Of a stretch of 64,000 nt of DNA, positions 22,231 to 32,767 are shown piece by piece. Below the pieces are notes generated by a model. It did not search any database and was not told the origin of the DNA. It saw nothing but the letters and a program-made list of their open reading frames with translations. Source of the stretch: Coniella vitis (taxonomy: Eukaryota; Ascomycota; Sordariomycetes; Diaporthales; Schizoparmaceae); NCBI GenBank assembly GCA_011317545.1, contig WUJK01000006.1:868001-932000 (forward strand), in the 5' to 3' direction. The first letter of the stretch is position 1; every line of letters starts with the position of its first letter. Position numbers and translations under genes: made by a program.

Positions 22231-23221
22231 TTAAATGACAATCGTATCGACAACCATCCTGTGCCTGTTAACGATAAGGCGTAATTGACAGCCTTTGCGA
22301 TCACGAAAGATGCCACTCCGTACTCCGTCTGAGAAAAGCTCATAGGCAGGGTAATAAGCATCGACAAACTTGACGACCTGTTCGTCTGTCATGCCAATAC
22401 CGCGCTCCCTTCTCAGGGCCTGTTCCTGCTCTAATCTCCAGCCGTACACATACTCTGTATCCTCGGCATCGATGTGAATGAAGGCATCTAGCAGATCCGT
22501 GACGGCATCATATCCCTTCAACTGATCACTGACAAAGCACAAGTCCTCGAGTTGGTGCAGCGCCAGCGTCCGGCTGGGCGCCGACCACTTTGCTTTGATC
22601 TCATCGTGCGAGATGGCCCTGAAGCCCACACACCAGCCTTCGAGAATCACGACCTGCACGCGAGGTTGGCCCTCGTGATTGACGCGCGTCCACTGCGACT
22701 CGGGCAGGCGGTCGCCTAAGCCGTTGTACGCGCCCTTGTCGTAGGCGGGGACGAGTGTGGGCTGGCCTGTACTGAGCGAGTGGAAGACATCGCGCAGTAA
22801 CGCGACATCGTGGGTACCTGGCTCGCCGCGCACCTGGACCAGTGCATTGTCTGGATGGGCGGCCGCGAGGCGCAGCTGGTCCGCGTGGCTGAGGTAAAAG
22901 TCATCGATGCTGACAACAAGGGTCTGTAGATTTTCACGCTGTTGGAGGGTTTCGGCAAGGGCTCGAACGAGGGTGGATTTGCCGACGCCTTGGACGCCGT
23001 TGAGGCCGATGATGAAGGGGCGGGGACTGTCTGCGGCGCTGAGGGAGGCTTGGTAGGCCTGGAGGCGCTCAAGGACTATTTGGGATTGAAAAGACCGGTC
23101 AATGAGTGGTCTTCTGAATGATCGAACAAGAGAGAGAGAGGAGCTTACTAAATGGTATGCACTTGGGAGACTTGTCGTCGACTATGCGAGTCTGCAGGGG
23201 GGCATCGGGTGTGCTTGACAT
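22231..23221 (-). CDS. TDA10: TDA10-type P-loop kinase (glycerate kinase-like)
   Basis: ATP-binding protein of the P-loop kinase fold related to yeast Tda10 and plant glycerate 3-kinase; substrate is not established. Exon 1 is 23221-23149, the intron 23148-23076 (GTAAGC..TAG) and exon 2 23075-22231, giving 305 residues. The junction reads CIPF|ILERLQAY. Walker A is GLNGVQGVGKST, followed by VVSIDDFYLSHADQ, and RGEPGTHD, a family hallmark. VVILEGWCVGF is the Walker B-like strand, and HIDAEDTEYVYGWRLEQE precedes the C-terminal FVDAYYPAYELF. All expected motifs are present. It converges on the ECM11-domain gene (279 bp between stops) and diverges from MFE-2. Confidence 0.9.
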
Positions 23222-24067
23222 GCTGGGCAATTTGCAGTACTGTCAGAGAGGATGACTGGATCGAAATGAACTATGGTTGCTGCTCCTTTTCTTATATTCT
23301 CTTTTTCCTCCTAAAGAGCTTGGAGTTGAAACTGTACGCTTGGTTGAGGGTTTTGTATGTCATGACCTTTGCGTGGACGGTGAATCGATAGCCCGATGAG
23401 CTTATGTCACTACTCACGCTCAAATCTACACGTCTCGCTCACAATGAATCGTTCTCAACAGGCTTCAGTCGTCCTTGAAATAAATACGAGTTCCTTTGGG
23501 CTCAACACTACTGCCTTCACAACATAGGCTGTCGCAAGAGAGAGTGCCCATTTCACGCAAACGCTCACCCTTCACACCCTCAATCCCAAGCACAGTAAGG
23601 TGGAGAAGTAACGTACAACACAGCACACAATGACTTCATGCTTGCCGAGCGGCACGTTGAGCCATGCACAAGCATGTGAATAGCCGGGGGTCCACATGAG
23701 CTGGCTCATAATGGCTTAGCGGGTCCCGGGGACTTTGATTCCCCCACGGGCGCGGCGCCCCTCCTCGGTAACTCTGCGCTGTCGTTTTCTGGGGGAGCTG
23801 CGAGGCCACAACACAGGGGACCGCTGAGCCGAGGCTTGTGACCGTTCACCGGTATTGGAACATTACACCAAGTGGCAGCTGCGTTCGAGCCCCGACTTCT
23901 TGCTTCTACTTCCGCTTCTTTCCATACTTTGACGCTTTTTCTTCAATACTTTTTCAATCCACAAGGGCATCGCATCGTGGTTGGCCTTCATTCTTGTCGA
24001 CGACCGTATTCTTGGCTGTACACACTTGTCCTGTACTCCGGGCTGCTTTGCTCTCCTAATCCCCAAC
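23222..24067. promoter_or_regulatory. Divergent promoter region, TDA10 / MFE-2
   Basis: This 846 bp stretch contains two opposed CCTCGG words on the MFE-2 side and a pyrimidine-rich tract just upstream of the MFE-2 start codon. No ORF here is supported. Confidence 0.5.
23763..23834. promoter_or_regulatory. Pair of CCTCGG elements (FarA/FarB-type) upstream of MFE-2
   Basis: CCTCGG at 23763-23768 and its reverse CCGAGG at 23829-23834 lie 234-305 bp upstream of the MFE-2 start. CCTCGG is the established core recognised by the fatty-acid-responsive Zn2Cys6 regulators FarA/FarB, which control beta-oxidation genes in filamentous ascomycetes. The same hexamer occurs elsewhere in this window, so only the paired arrangement and the target gene give it weight. 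Confidence 0.5.
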
Positions 24068-27000
24068 ATGGCGGGCCAACTCAGATTCGACGGCCAGGTG
24101 GTCGTTGTCACAGGTGCAGGCGGCGGTCTTGGAAAAGCCTATGCTACTTTCTTTGGCTCGAGAGGAGCCAGCGTGGTCGTCAACGATCTCGGAGGCTCCT
24201 TCAAGGGCGAGGGCAACTCTACGAATGTGAGTGTGATCAGGCACTTGATGATACACATAGGCATGGACTAACTCATGATGCTCTCTCTGCAATCTAGGCT
24301 GCCGATGTTGTCGTTGATGAGATCAAGAAGAACGGAGGCAAGGCTGTTGCAAATTACAATTCTGTCGAGGATGGCGACAAGATTATCGACACGGCTATTC
24401 AAGCATTCGGTCGCATTGACGTCCTCATCAATAACGCTGGAATCTTGCGGGACGTCAGCTTCAAGAACATAAAGGACCAAGATTGGGATCTCATCTTCAA
24501 GGTGCACGTTAGAGGTGCCTACAAGTGTGCCAGAGCCGCATGGCCTTACTTTAGAAAACAAAAGTACGGTCGTGTCATCAACACCGCATCAGCTGCAGGC
24601 CTGTTTGGCAACTTTGGCCAGACAAACTACTCTGGTAAGTCTTTACACGATGTACTGGGATCCTCTTCCAAACAAGGTGCCGCTGGTCTAACGCGAGCAC
24701 AGCCGCCAAACTTGCCCAGGTCGGATTCACCGAGACCCTAGCTAAGGAGGGCGCTAAATACAACATCTTTGCCAATGTTATTGCTCCCATTGCGGCTAGC
24801 CGTATGACTGAGACTATCATGCCCCCGGATATTCTCGAGCTCATGAAGCCAGAGTGGGTCGTTCCACTGGTCGCTGTGCTGGTTCACAAGGATAACACCA
24901 CCGAGACTGGCGGAATCTTCGAGGTTGGTGGTGGCCACGTTGCCAAGTTGAGGTGGGAGCGGTCTTCCGGTCAGCTCCTGAAGTGTGATTCAAGTTACAC
25001 ACCCGGCGCAATCATCAAGAACTGGGACCAGATCTTCGACTTCTCCAACCCTCAGCACCCTACAGGGCCGAACGACTTCGTTTCCCTCCTAGAACAATCC
25101 CAGAAGCTGGGTCCCAATCCTCCTGGAGAGCAGCTGGACTTCTCCGGCCGCGTTGCTCTGGTCACTGGTGGAGGCGCTGGGTAAGTGTAGAACTCATGAG
25201 ATTTGCTATACAGGCAAGCTCTAACTGTGTCTCTAGTATCGGCCGTGCATATGCCTTGGCCTTTGCCAAGCTTGGTGCCGCTATCGTTGTTAATGACCTT
25301 GCCAACCCTGACGGCGTGGTTGAAGAAATTAAGAAGCTGGGCGGTAAGGCCGTGGGTGTCAAGGCCTCGGCTGAGGACGGTGATACCGTTGTCCAGGCCG
25401 CGATTGACTCCTATGGGCGTGTGGATATCGTTATCAACAATGCTGGCATCCTGAGAGACAAGGCCTTCCACAACATGGACGACAACCTATGGGATCCTGT
25501 CATGAACGTGCACGCTCGTGGCACGTACAAGGTCACCAAGGCCGCCTGGCCATATATGCTCAAGCAGAAGTACGGCCGTATAATCAACACCGCTTCCACC
25601 TCCGGAATCTACGGCAACTTTGGTCAAGCCAATTATGCCGCTGCCGTAAGCCTACACAACAAGCCTTTTTATGAGCTCCTGATATTAACAGAGATGACAG
25701 AAATGTGCCATCCTTGGCTTCTCCCGTGCACTCGCACTTGAAGGTGCCAAGTACAACATTTACGTCAACACCATTGCTCCCAATGCTGGAACCGCTATGA
25801 CGAGGACGATCCTGCCTGAAGAGCTTGTGCAGGCCTTCAAGCCAGAATACATTGCGCCCGTTGTCGTGGCTCTCTGCAGCGACAAGATTCCCAAGAACCC
25901 CACTGGCGGCCTGTACGAGGTCGGCAGCGGCTGGGTCGGCGCCACTAGATGGCAGCGCACAGGAGGTCACGGCTTCCCGGTTGACATTCCCCTGACGCCT
26001 GAAGAGGTGCTCAAGAACTGGAAGGATATTGTCACCTTTGACGGCCGCTCAGACCACCCTGACAAAACACAGGCCAGTCTGGAGAAGATCATGGCGAATG
26101 CAGACAACAAGCGGGGCGGGCGTGCCAAGGTATGAAGTCCCGCCCCTTAGCCCTGCCTTGTGTATCTGTCTTTCCTTGTTAGATGTGGAGATGTAGCATA
26201 GCAAGCGTAATATACACATTCTTGGGCAGCCATCTAATCTGTTGCTCAAATTTTTCAGAGCGATGCTCCCGCTGAGAGCAACGAATATCTAGACGCCATT
26301 GCAGAAGCCTTGCCAAAAGAGGGAAGTCCCACCGAGTTCAACTATAGCGAGCGTGATGTGATGCTTTACAACCTTGGCGTGGGCGCAAAGAGGAACGATC
26401 TCCGCTACGTCTTGTAAGTATATCTGGCTTCTCCGAGATTAAGTATCTCAGGTTTATTTCTTGGCAGTTTCTAACATGCAGCGCTCGCACTTAAACACAG
26501 TGAGGGAGCCGAAGACTTCCAAGTCCTCCCCAGCTTCGGCGTCATCCCACCCTTCGACGCCGAGCCGCCCTTTAGCTACGACACGCTCGTCCCCAACTTC
26601 AACCCTATGATGCTGCTCCACGGCGAGCAGTATCTCGAAGTCCTGAAATACCCGATCCCAACATCTGGCCGTCTCTTGTCACGCGCTCAGCTCATTGAGG
26701 TCGTCGACAAGGGCAACGCGGCAGTCGTCAAGCACGGCGTGACGACGTCTGACGCCGCGACGGGTGAGAAGCTGTTTTATAATGAAATGACGGTGTTTCT
26801 GCGCGGCTGCGGCGGGTTTGGCGGGCAAAAGAAGCCAAAGGCCCGTGGGGCGAGCACCGATGCCAACAAGGCGCCTTCGCGCAAGCCGGATGTGGTTGTG
26901 GAGGAAAAGACGACCGAGGAGCAGGCTTGTTTGTATCGGCTAAGCGGGGATTACAAGTAAGTCTTCCAGGCCCATCCAGAGCCTTGCAAGAGAAAAGGAC

Positions 27001-27505
27001 AAATGGCGAGGAGGATAACATTGGAGTCCCCGTACTAACAGAAGGTGTTCCCCGTGGTCAGCCCTCTTCACGTTGACCCTGGCTTCGCCAAGATGGGCGG
27101 GTTCAAGGTCCCCATCCTCCACGGACTGTGCTTCTTTGGCATTGCCAGCAAAGCCGTCTATGAAAAGTGAGGCTTATCCCCCAATATCTTCAACCAATCT
27201 CCTGCCCTTTCGCCTTTCGTTATCCCCCGCCCCCTCCCCCCAATCCTTCCCCCCATCAGGAGGATGCAAGGTCACTACCACCGACTCAACACTATCTAAC
27301 ACAACTCGCTACGAACAGATTCGGCCCGTACAAGAACGTCAAGGTTCGTTTCGCCGGCACCGTACTTCCCGGCGAGACGCTCGTGACTGAGATGTGGAAG
27401 GAGGGCAACAAGGTGATCTTCCAAACTAAAGTTAAGGAGACGGGCAAGCTGGCTATTGGGGGTGCGGCTGCTGAGCTTGTGCAAGGTGCCAAGGAGAAAA
27501 TCTAA
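24068..27505 (+). CDS. FOX2: Peroxisomal multifunctional enzyme type 2 (hydratase / 3-hydroxyacyl-CoA dehydrogenase)
   Basis: Catalyses the second and third steps of peroxisomal fatty-acid beta-oxidation through the (3R)-hydroxyacyl-CoA route. Nine exons: 24068-24226, 24298-24634, 24703-25180, 25237-25645, 25701-26129, 26259-26413, 26501-26956, 27062-27166 and 27319-27505. All junctions keep frame and give 904 residues. It has two tandem SDR dehydrogenase domains: the first with TGAGGGLG and catalytic Y-S-A-A-K, the second with TGGGAG-IGRAY and Y-A-A-A-K. The C-terminal MaoC-like 2-enoyl-CoA hydratase 2 has SGDYNPLHVDPGFAK, holding the catalytic Asp and His. There is no SCP2 domain, as usual in fungi. 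The C-terminus reads GAKEKI, which is not a standard PTS1 although the enzyme is normally peroxisomal. Identification is secure. Confidence 0.96.
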
Positions 27506-28204
27506 GAAGTGAACATGGGAAGTAGGGGACAAGGGATATATAAGACGACAAGGATGAATTTTTGTCAATGTGAGCATCATGAGAGAGGGATTTGGAAATA
27601 CAGGCAGATTGTAATGACTTGTGCAGATTGAACTCTCGCAGTATGTGATTACAATTGTGTTCATTCTCGTCTTGCTGCCATCACGTACGATTCCCCTAAT
27701 CCCATGACAAGAAATCTCAGATGTGAATTGAACAGACAATCTCCTGATCCAAACATGATTTTATGACTTCACGATAATTATACACGATACTCTTCGCCCA
27801 GCAATAAAACGCAAACCATCAATCGTCGGTAGTAACCAAGGGGGTATAACCTCTTCCCCGCCAAATGCTCGCATTGCGTCTTGTGTGCCTAGCCCCACGA
27901 AATATTTTGCTCCAGAAGTCGTGAACAGTGATGTTATAACGCCGCGCAAGCCGAATGCAGGTTTACTCACAAAACAAAGGACAAAAAGGAAAGAACGTCA
28001 GAGATTTTAGCCGCTGCCCGGAACCGTTACACCGAATAAAAAACTGGCTAATGCTGTTGCCTTGCAAAGTCCAGATGTGGTTTCGTTCGCTTTGAGTGCT
28101 GTCACCATCGTTCAAGCGTGGTCACCCATAGCCGTGTCGAGGACGTATTATACTTTCACACGTCGGGATATTGCACTTGTTGCAACTCGTACAAGACTTC
28201 TTGT
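27506..28204. other. Convergent intergenic region, MFE-2 / RBR ligase
   Basis: About 700 bp of 3' flanking sequence for two convergent genes. I see nothing else supported in it. Confidence 0.4.
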
Positions 28205-30229
28205 TTAAGCAAAGAGGCTACTGACAACAATGTCAAATATCTCGGCAACGGTTGGAAGTCTGCGACGAAGTAATGCAGCCTCGAGTCCTTGGTCTTTCCT
28301 TTTGACTGCAACGCCCGTTTCGAGAAAGGCCATTTCAGCACCGCTCAAGTCGCGATTCTCCGTCTCTTTCCACTTCCTCTCTGCCTCCTCCTTGGCCTGT
28401 TGTAGCACGGCATCGGTATCCTCTTTCTGCCACAGATTGCATTTGTTGCAACTACTACAGGGTCGGCCGTCTCCTTGGGGTCTAAAGTGCTGACAAAAGT
28501 GCTGGTAGCCTGCATCTTCTCCTTCTTGTCGGCCTATGTCTCGCCGGCATACATAGCACATTTTATAGCCACACTGGCACGTCATCTTGTTGCAACCTGC
28601 AGTTTTGACAAAGGAAGCGTTGCAGCGCGGACAGACCCTCTTGACGGCCATACTCATCGCTTGCTCAACTTGGGTTCGTAGGGCGACAAGGCTTGATTCA
28701 TGACACACGTGAATGTCCTGCCATGCCTTGCCGCAACTCAAGCATGACAATCTCCTGCACAAGGGACTTTGACAAGCAAAGCGGAGTCCCCGTTGGCGGC
28801 GCCGTTGCCTGCCAATACTGGCCCGAAACTCCGCCATAAACCGGTCACCAAAAGTCTGTTTAGAGCTAACCAATACCGCCAGAAAGAATGCCACTAGCAT
28901 CACGGCCATCAAGACTGGTATGCAAACCAGTCCCAACAATAAGAGGACGAGATGGTGGAGATTCTCAGCCTTGAAGCGGAGACGGAGTTCATTGGATGCC
29001 AAGTAGATATCGTCCACTTCGGCATAATCACAGAAGGGACAGCGAATGACTGGGAGGCCAGAAGCGGAGAGGCTGTGGTCGGCAAGCCTTTGCTCGAGTT
29101 TCAGCATGATGGAGGCGCCCTTCTTCACACTGAGCATTGCTCGGTGCATCTGGTCCTCAGAAATAGAACCTTCACACGAGTCGGCGTCGGCAGCGATAGG
29201 TACAGCTGGACATCTGAGCGTACCGGTTTGGGCATTGATTGACTTGGCCCAGCCTTGTCCGAATATGGCTTCCTTGATGGATAATTGCACACACCTGAGG
29301 CATATCATGTGTCCGTTGGTATTGCAAGCGGTAAACTCTTCAAATGGGCCGTCAGTGAAGCAACAGCAGCACTCGAACAGCTGCTGCTGTGCTTCAGCTT
29401 CTTCTAGGTTTAGGGCTGAAGCCCACTTCCAGTCCTCTTGTTCAAGCTTCTCTCGTCGGGCGTTCTTTATTGGTGTGACTAACTCCTGGAACAATTCGCG
29501 GTCGAGTTCCGCACTGCCGGTAGACTTGAGAGATGGCACAATCGATCCTTGACCAGTGGACTTCCATATGACCAGGGCATGATTCTCTGCTTCTGCGAAG
29601 GTGACTGGTCGCTTCCGATTGAAAGAAAAGAACGAAGACAAGGTGAACCTCCACGACTTTTGTGACAGGTCTACAAGGGTTCGCCGGGCTTCGAGGTACG
29701 AGTAGTTGCACTCGGCCAACACGCCGTCGATGGTAGAGGATGGCAGCCCCTTGAACTCGTAAGATGCCAGGCGCTTCGCGGCCGCTATGTACTCGGGAGT
29801 TCTGAACATTTCGCTTCGCGGCACGAGACCTGGTCCAGTTTCTGGCTGCAACGTGAGCTCCGAGCAAGTGTCGGCGCTTCTCCAGCGTCCCTTGACCCAT
29901 CCGACACGGTTCTTTAACAGCGCATCGGCAACCACGGCGAGTCTCGACTCCTGATCGAAACTCGAGAGCATCTCGCGCAAGACCTCGATCTGCACATCTG
30001 GGAAGACGGCGGCCAGAGCCTCGAGGCTGTTATTGAGGTCGCATAGGTCAGGAGGTGCGAGAGGCGCAGACCCGAGCTGGGTGTCATCGTAGATGTACTC
30101 GGCAGCCTTATCGGACTCGGACGAGGAGGAGCTTGCGGTGCGCTTCTTGACGGAGAAGGGCGTTGGGCTTGGATGGCGCTTGAGGGCTCCTTTGTCTTTG
30201 GAGCCGAGGCGAAGGGCGAAGAAGCCCAT
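28205..30229 (-). CDS. RNF216-like RBR E3 ubiquitin ligase with internal hydrophobic segment
   Basis: RING-between-RING ubiquitin ligase that would pass ubiquitin through a RING2 cysteine. Single exon, 674 residues. A CUE-like ubiquitin-binding segment lies at about 66-106 (LEALAAVFPDVQIEVLREML). RING1 spans about 287-350 (ECCCCFTDGPFEEFTACNTN). The IBR runs about 397-509, from RCPFCDYAEVDDI to CRRLSCLSCGKAW. RING2 spans about 533-579 with CPRCNASFVKTAGCNKMTC, where Cys546 is the predicted catalytic residue. After RING2, QHFCQHF and CSSCNKCNLW match the tail of animal RNF216/TRIAD3. A strongly hydrophobic run at about 427-454 (LVLLLLGLVCIPVLMAVMLV and onward) interrupts the IBR and could span a membrane. 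Class is secure; membrane anchoring is inferred. Confidence 0.9.
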   Translation of the reverse strand: MGFFALRLGSKDKGALKRHPSPTPFSVKKRTASSSSSESDKAAEYIYDDTQLGSAPLAPPDLCDLNNSLEALAAVFPDVQIEVLREMLSSFDQESRLAVVADALLKNRVGWVKGRWRSADTCSELTLQPETGPGLVPRSEMFRTPEYIAAAKRLASYEFKGLPSSTIDGVLAECNYSYLEARRTLVDLSQKSWRFTLSSFFSFNRKRPVTFAEAENHALVIWKSTGQGSIVPSLKSTGSAELDRELFQELVTPIKNARREKLEQEDWKWASALNLEEAEAQQQLFECCCCFTDGPFEEFTACNTNGHMICLRCVQLSIKEAIFGQGWAKSINAQTGTLRCPAVPIAADADSCEGSISEDQMHRAMLSVKKGASIMLKLEQRLADHSLSASGLPVIRCPFCDYAEVDDIYLASNELRLRFKAENLHHLVLLLLGLVCIPVLMAVMLVAFFLAVLVSSKQTFGDRFMAEFRASIGRQRRRQRGLRFACQSPLCRRLSCLSCGKAWQDIHVCHESSLVALRTQVEQAMSMAVKRVCPRCNASFVKTAGCNKMTCQCGYKMCYVCRRDIGRQEGEDAGYQHFCQHFRPQGDGRPCSSCNKCNLWQKEDTDAVLQQAKEEAERKWKETENRDLSGAEMAFLETGVAVKRKDQGLEAALLRRRLPTVAEIFDIVVSSLFA

Positions 30230-32767
30230 GTTGAGCGAGGCGGGTGCAGAGGACGGGTGCAGAGGACGCCGGGACAGTCGAGCGTCACCGCGACGGAGTG
30301 GTCATGTTGTGACAGCAGTGGTTTGGTCTCGTCAAGAGGACCGCTGCTGGCGATCAAGAGTGGCCTATCATGGGAGTCGGGAGCGTCGAAGCAGAAATCC
30401 CTGGATCCATGCTGCCATTTGTGGGATGGTTGTTGGAGCAAAAGGGACGGTGGTGCTTTCCTTGGCTGTAAGGGTATCTGGGTTTGGGGTACGTACCCCC
30501 GTACCGCACTCCGCGGACCCAAGAAGAAGGGGCTATGACAGGGCTGGTGGGCGGTGGGGTTAGCTATCGATAGGTGCTGGCTGTACATAGTAAAGTACCT
30601 GGAGTACTTGCTATGTACGGAGTAAGTACCCCGAGATTTGTGCGGCTGCTGCTTGCTGCGACAGCAGCTTAGAAAGGCAGGCGTCGTGTGTTAGGGCCTG
30701 CAGCAAGCATCATTCTCTGCTCACGGCGTGCTGCTGTCTCCACCTTGCCAGAAGCGACCAGCGACATTCACCACTCGATGAGCGGTTCCAAATCACGCCA
30801 ACACCTGGAACACAACCACAACGCCAATACACAGTAACCGGCTGACTCAGAAGCCCTCAGCAGCTGCTGGCTCGGGGCTGAATCATAGTGCAGGCCCAGC
30901 TGAGACTGGAGCTAGACGCTGCTGAGCAACACCAAACCCAATATCTGCAATATTACGACTATGCAAATCGACAAACCCACTGGAACGGCAGCCTCGTGGC
31001 ATTTTGGCCCGCGCAGGTTCCAGCCTCGACTGGCCGTCCTCCATTCTCAATGCATTCTTCCACCACCACCTCACCGTAGGACCATCGTCAGCCTCGAGTC
31101 ACACGACCGACAAGTGCTGTATCCTTGGGCCCACTCGTGCCTGGCACTGACCGCGCCCAAGTCGGTGAGGCTGTGGCGGACCCGGTCCCGGTCCCAGCCC
31201 TATACTATGTATTGCATTGCACGCTTTGCACCCCTTTCTCGGCTGTCCGGTGTGGAGTGCCGCGTGCCGGGTGGAGCCGCCTTCGAACAAAGTCAGTTTC
31301 GGGTTGCAACATCACCCGGTTGCTTGGGCTGGACTGGCTGGCTGCTTGCGTGCTGGTTTGTTTGCTGACGCCAGATGTCGAGGACCGGACAGGGCACTGC
31401 TTCATTTCGTGTGACCCACGCTCCTCAGCTATTCGCGCGCATCTCGAGTTCGAGGGCTGTGGCCCCCCGTTGCGGACAGCCCGGCGATTCGGATCTCTGC
31501 CACGATACTTAGTGCGTAGGCTCGGCGGCAGGTTGACAGGCCGCCATGGCATCAACTATCTATCCAGGGTCTTGGTTACTTCCACGTCTTGTCAAGCAAA
31601 CATGCTGCCCAGCCGGCTTCCAGAGACACGTGCGCCTGTATCGGGCCAGATCCCCGGGTCACCTCATCAGGCCACGGTACGCCATCTGCATCTGAGAGGC
31701 GGCTGCCGTCGTTAGGAAACAAGAGAAGAAGGCATCGGGTTTGCGCCTCGGGGGTGGGTAAGACTGTCCTATGTACTATGTACTATGGTAGAGTGCAAGT
31801 GGCAGAGCACCTTTGTCCTCCGAGGTTGTGGTACAGTGATACATCGTACCTTGCATCGATCCGGCCACATGGGGGACTGGCCTGGTCTCCACGAGTGCCC
31901 GCCACCTTGCATGCACTAAATAGCGGGATCCCTGTCCCCGCCTTTTGCACAGGCGGCATGCGGTCAAGCAGTCAGTGCAGTATCGCCGGCTTCCTCTGCC
32001 CGGGCTGCTCTAACACGCGGCCAAGAAGCAACACGCCCAAACTCTGTCTGAGCGCACGCTGTCCGTGCCGGAAAGACTGCCCTGCGTAGCAACTCGGCCC
32101 GCCAGCAAAAGGAAGTCGCTGGCTGTTGCTGCTGAGCCCACGAGCTGCAACTGACGCTGCAGGTGGGTGCGCGCATGGGATAGCACAGGACTTTGGTGCG
32201 ACCTTGACAGGGCTAGGGTGTGGTTGGCGGTCGGTCGTGTCTTAGCAGGGCTCACCGCCCATCCGGTTCTGAACTTTCGGTCAAACCCACGCAGCGTTGA
32301 CACGGCTGGGGGCCAGCTTCTTTTTGCTCTCTAGCCCGTTTGAAGACGTGCATGCTCTTGCCCACTCGCTGGGCCAGCAATGCACGTACAGAGTGGAAGA
32401 GAGAGAAAGAGAGCGCCGTCACCGACTTTGGCTCTCTCTGCCTGGTTTGGCTTGCTGTGTGGCTTGACATTCCCTGCACCCTTTATGCCGCCAGCAGCAG
32501 CTCGCTGATCTGACCCCATCCCCGTCTGTGCTTTTATGTTGGTACTTACTCCCGCGTCTGGCCAAAATTCTTCATCTTTCCCTCTCGCACCCTTTGCTCC
32601 CACTTTCTCACGTGCTACCCTCCTCCAGCTCTGGTCACCTTCATTTGTGCCCCTTCTCCCTTGCTTTCAATACTACCGCACCTGCGTTGGACCGATTCTC
32701 GTCCGACCCGGAGAGGGCGTCCTATGGGAGGAGCTGCAGCCGTGTTAGGCATGGTCCTTCCTCCATC
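30230..32767. other. 2.5 kb divergent intergenic region, RBR ligase / F-box-like gene
   Basis: No supported gene. It has GTAC-rich words at 30582-30630 and 31771-31788. ORFs over 100 codons (for example 31125-31715, 31589-32089) overlap each other on both strands without family resemblance. The final 200 bp upstream of 32768 is C/T-rich, as expected for a fungal leader. Confidence 0.4.

Noticed and set aside
23885..23900. tRNA B-box-like GTTCGAGCCCC
   Set aside because: No matching A box or cloverleaf arms could be built around it.
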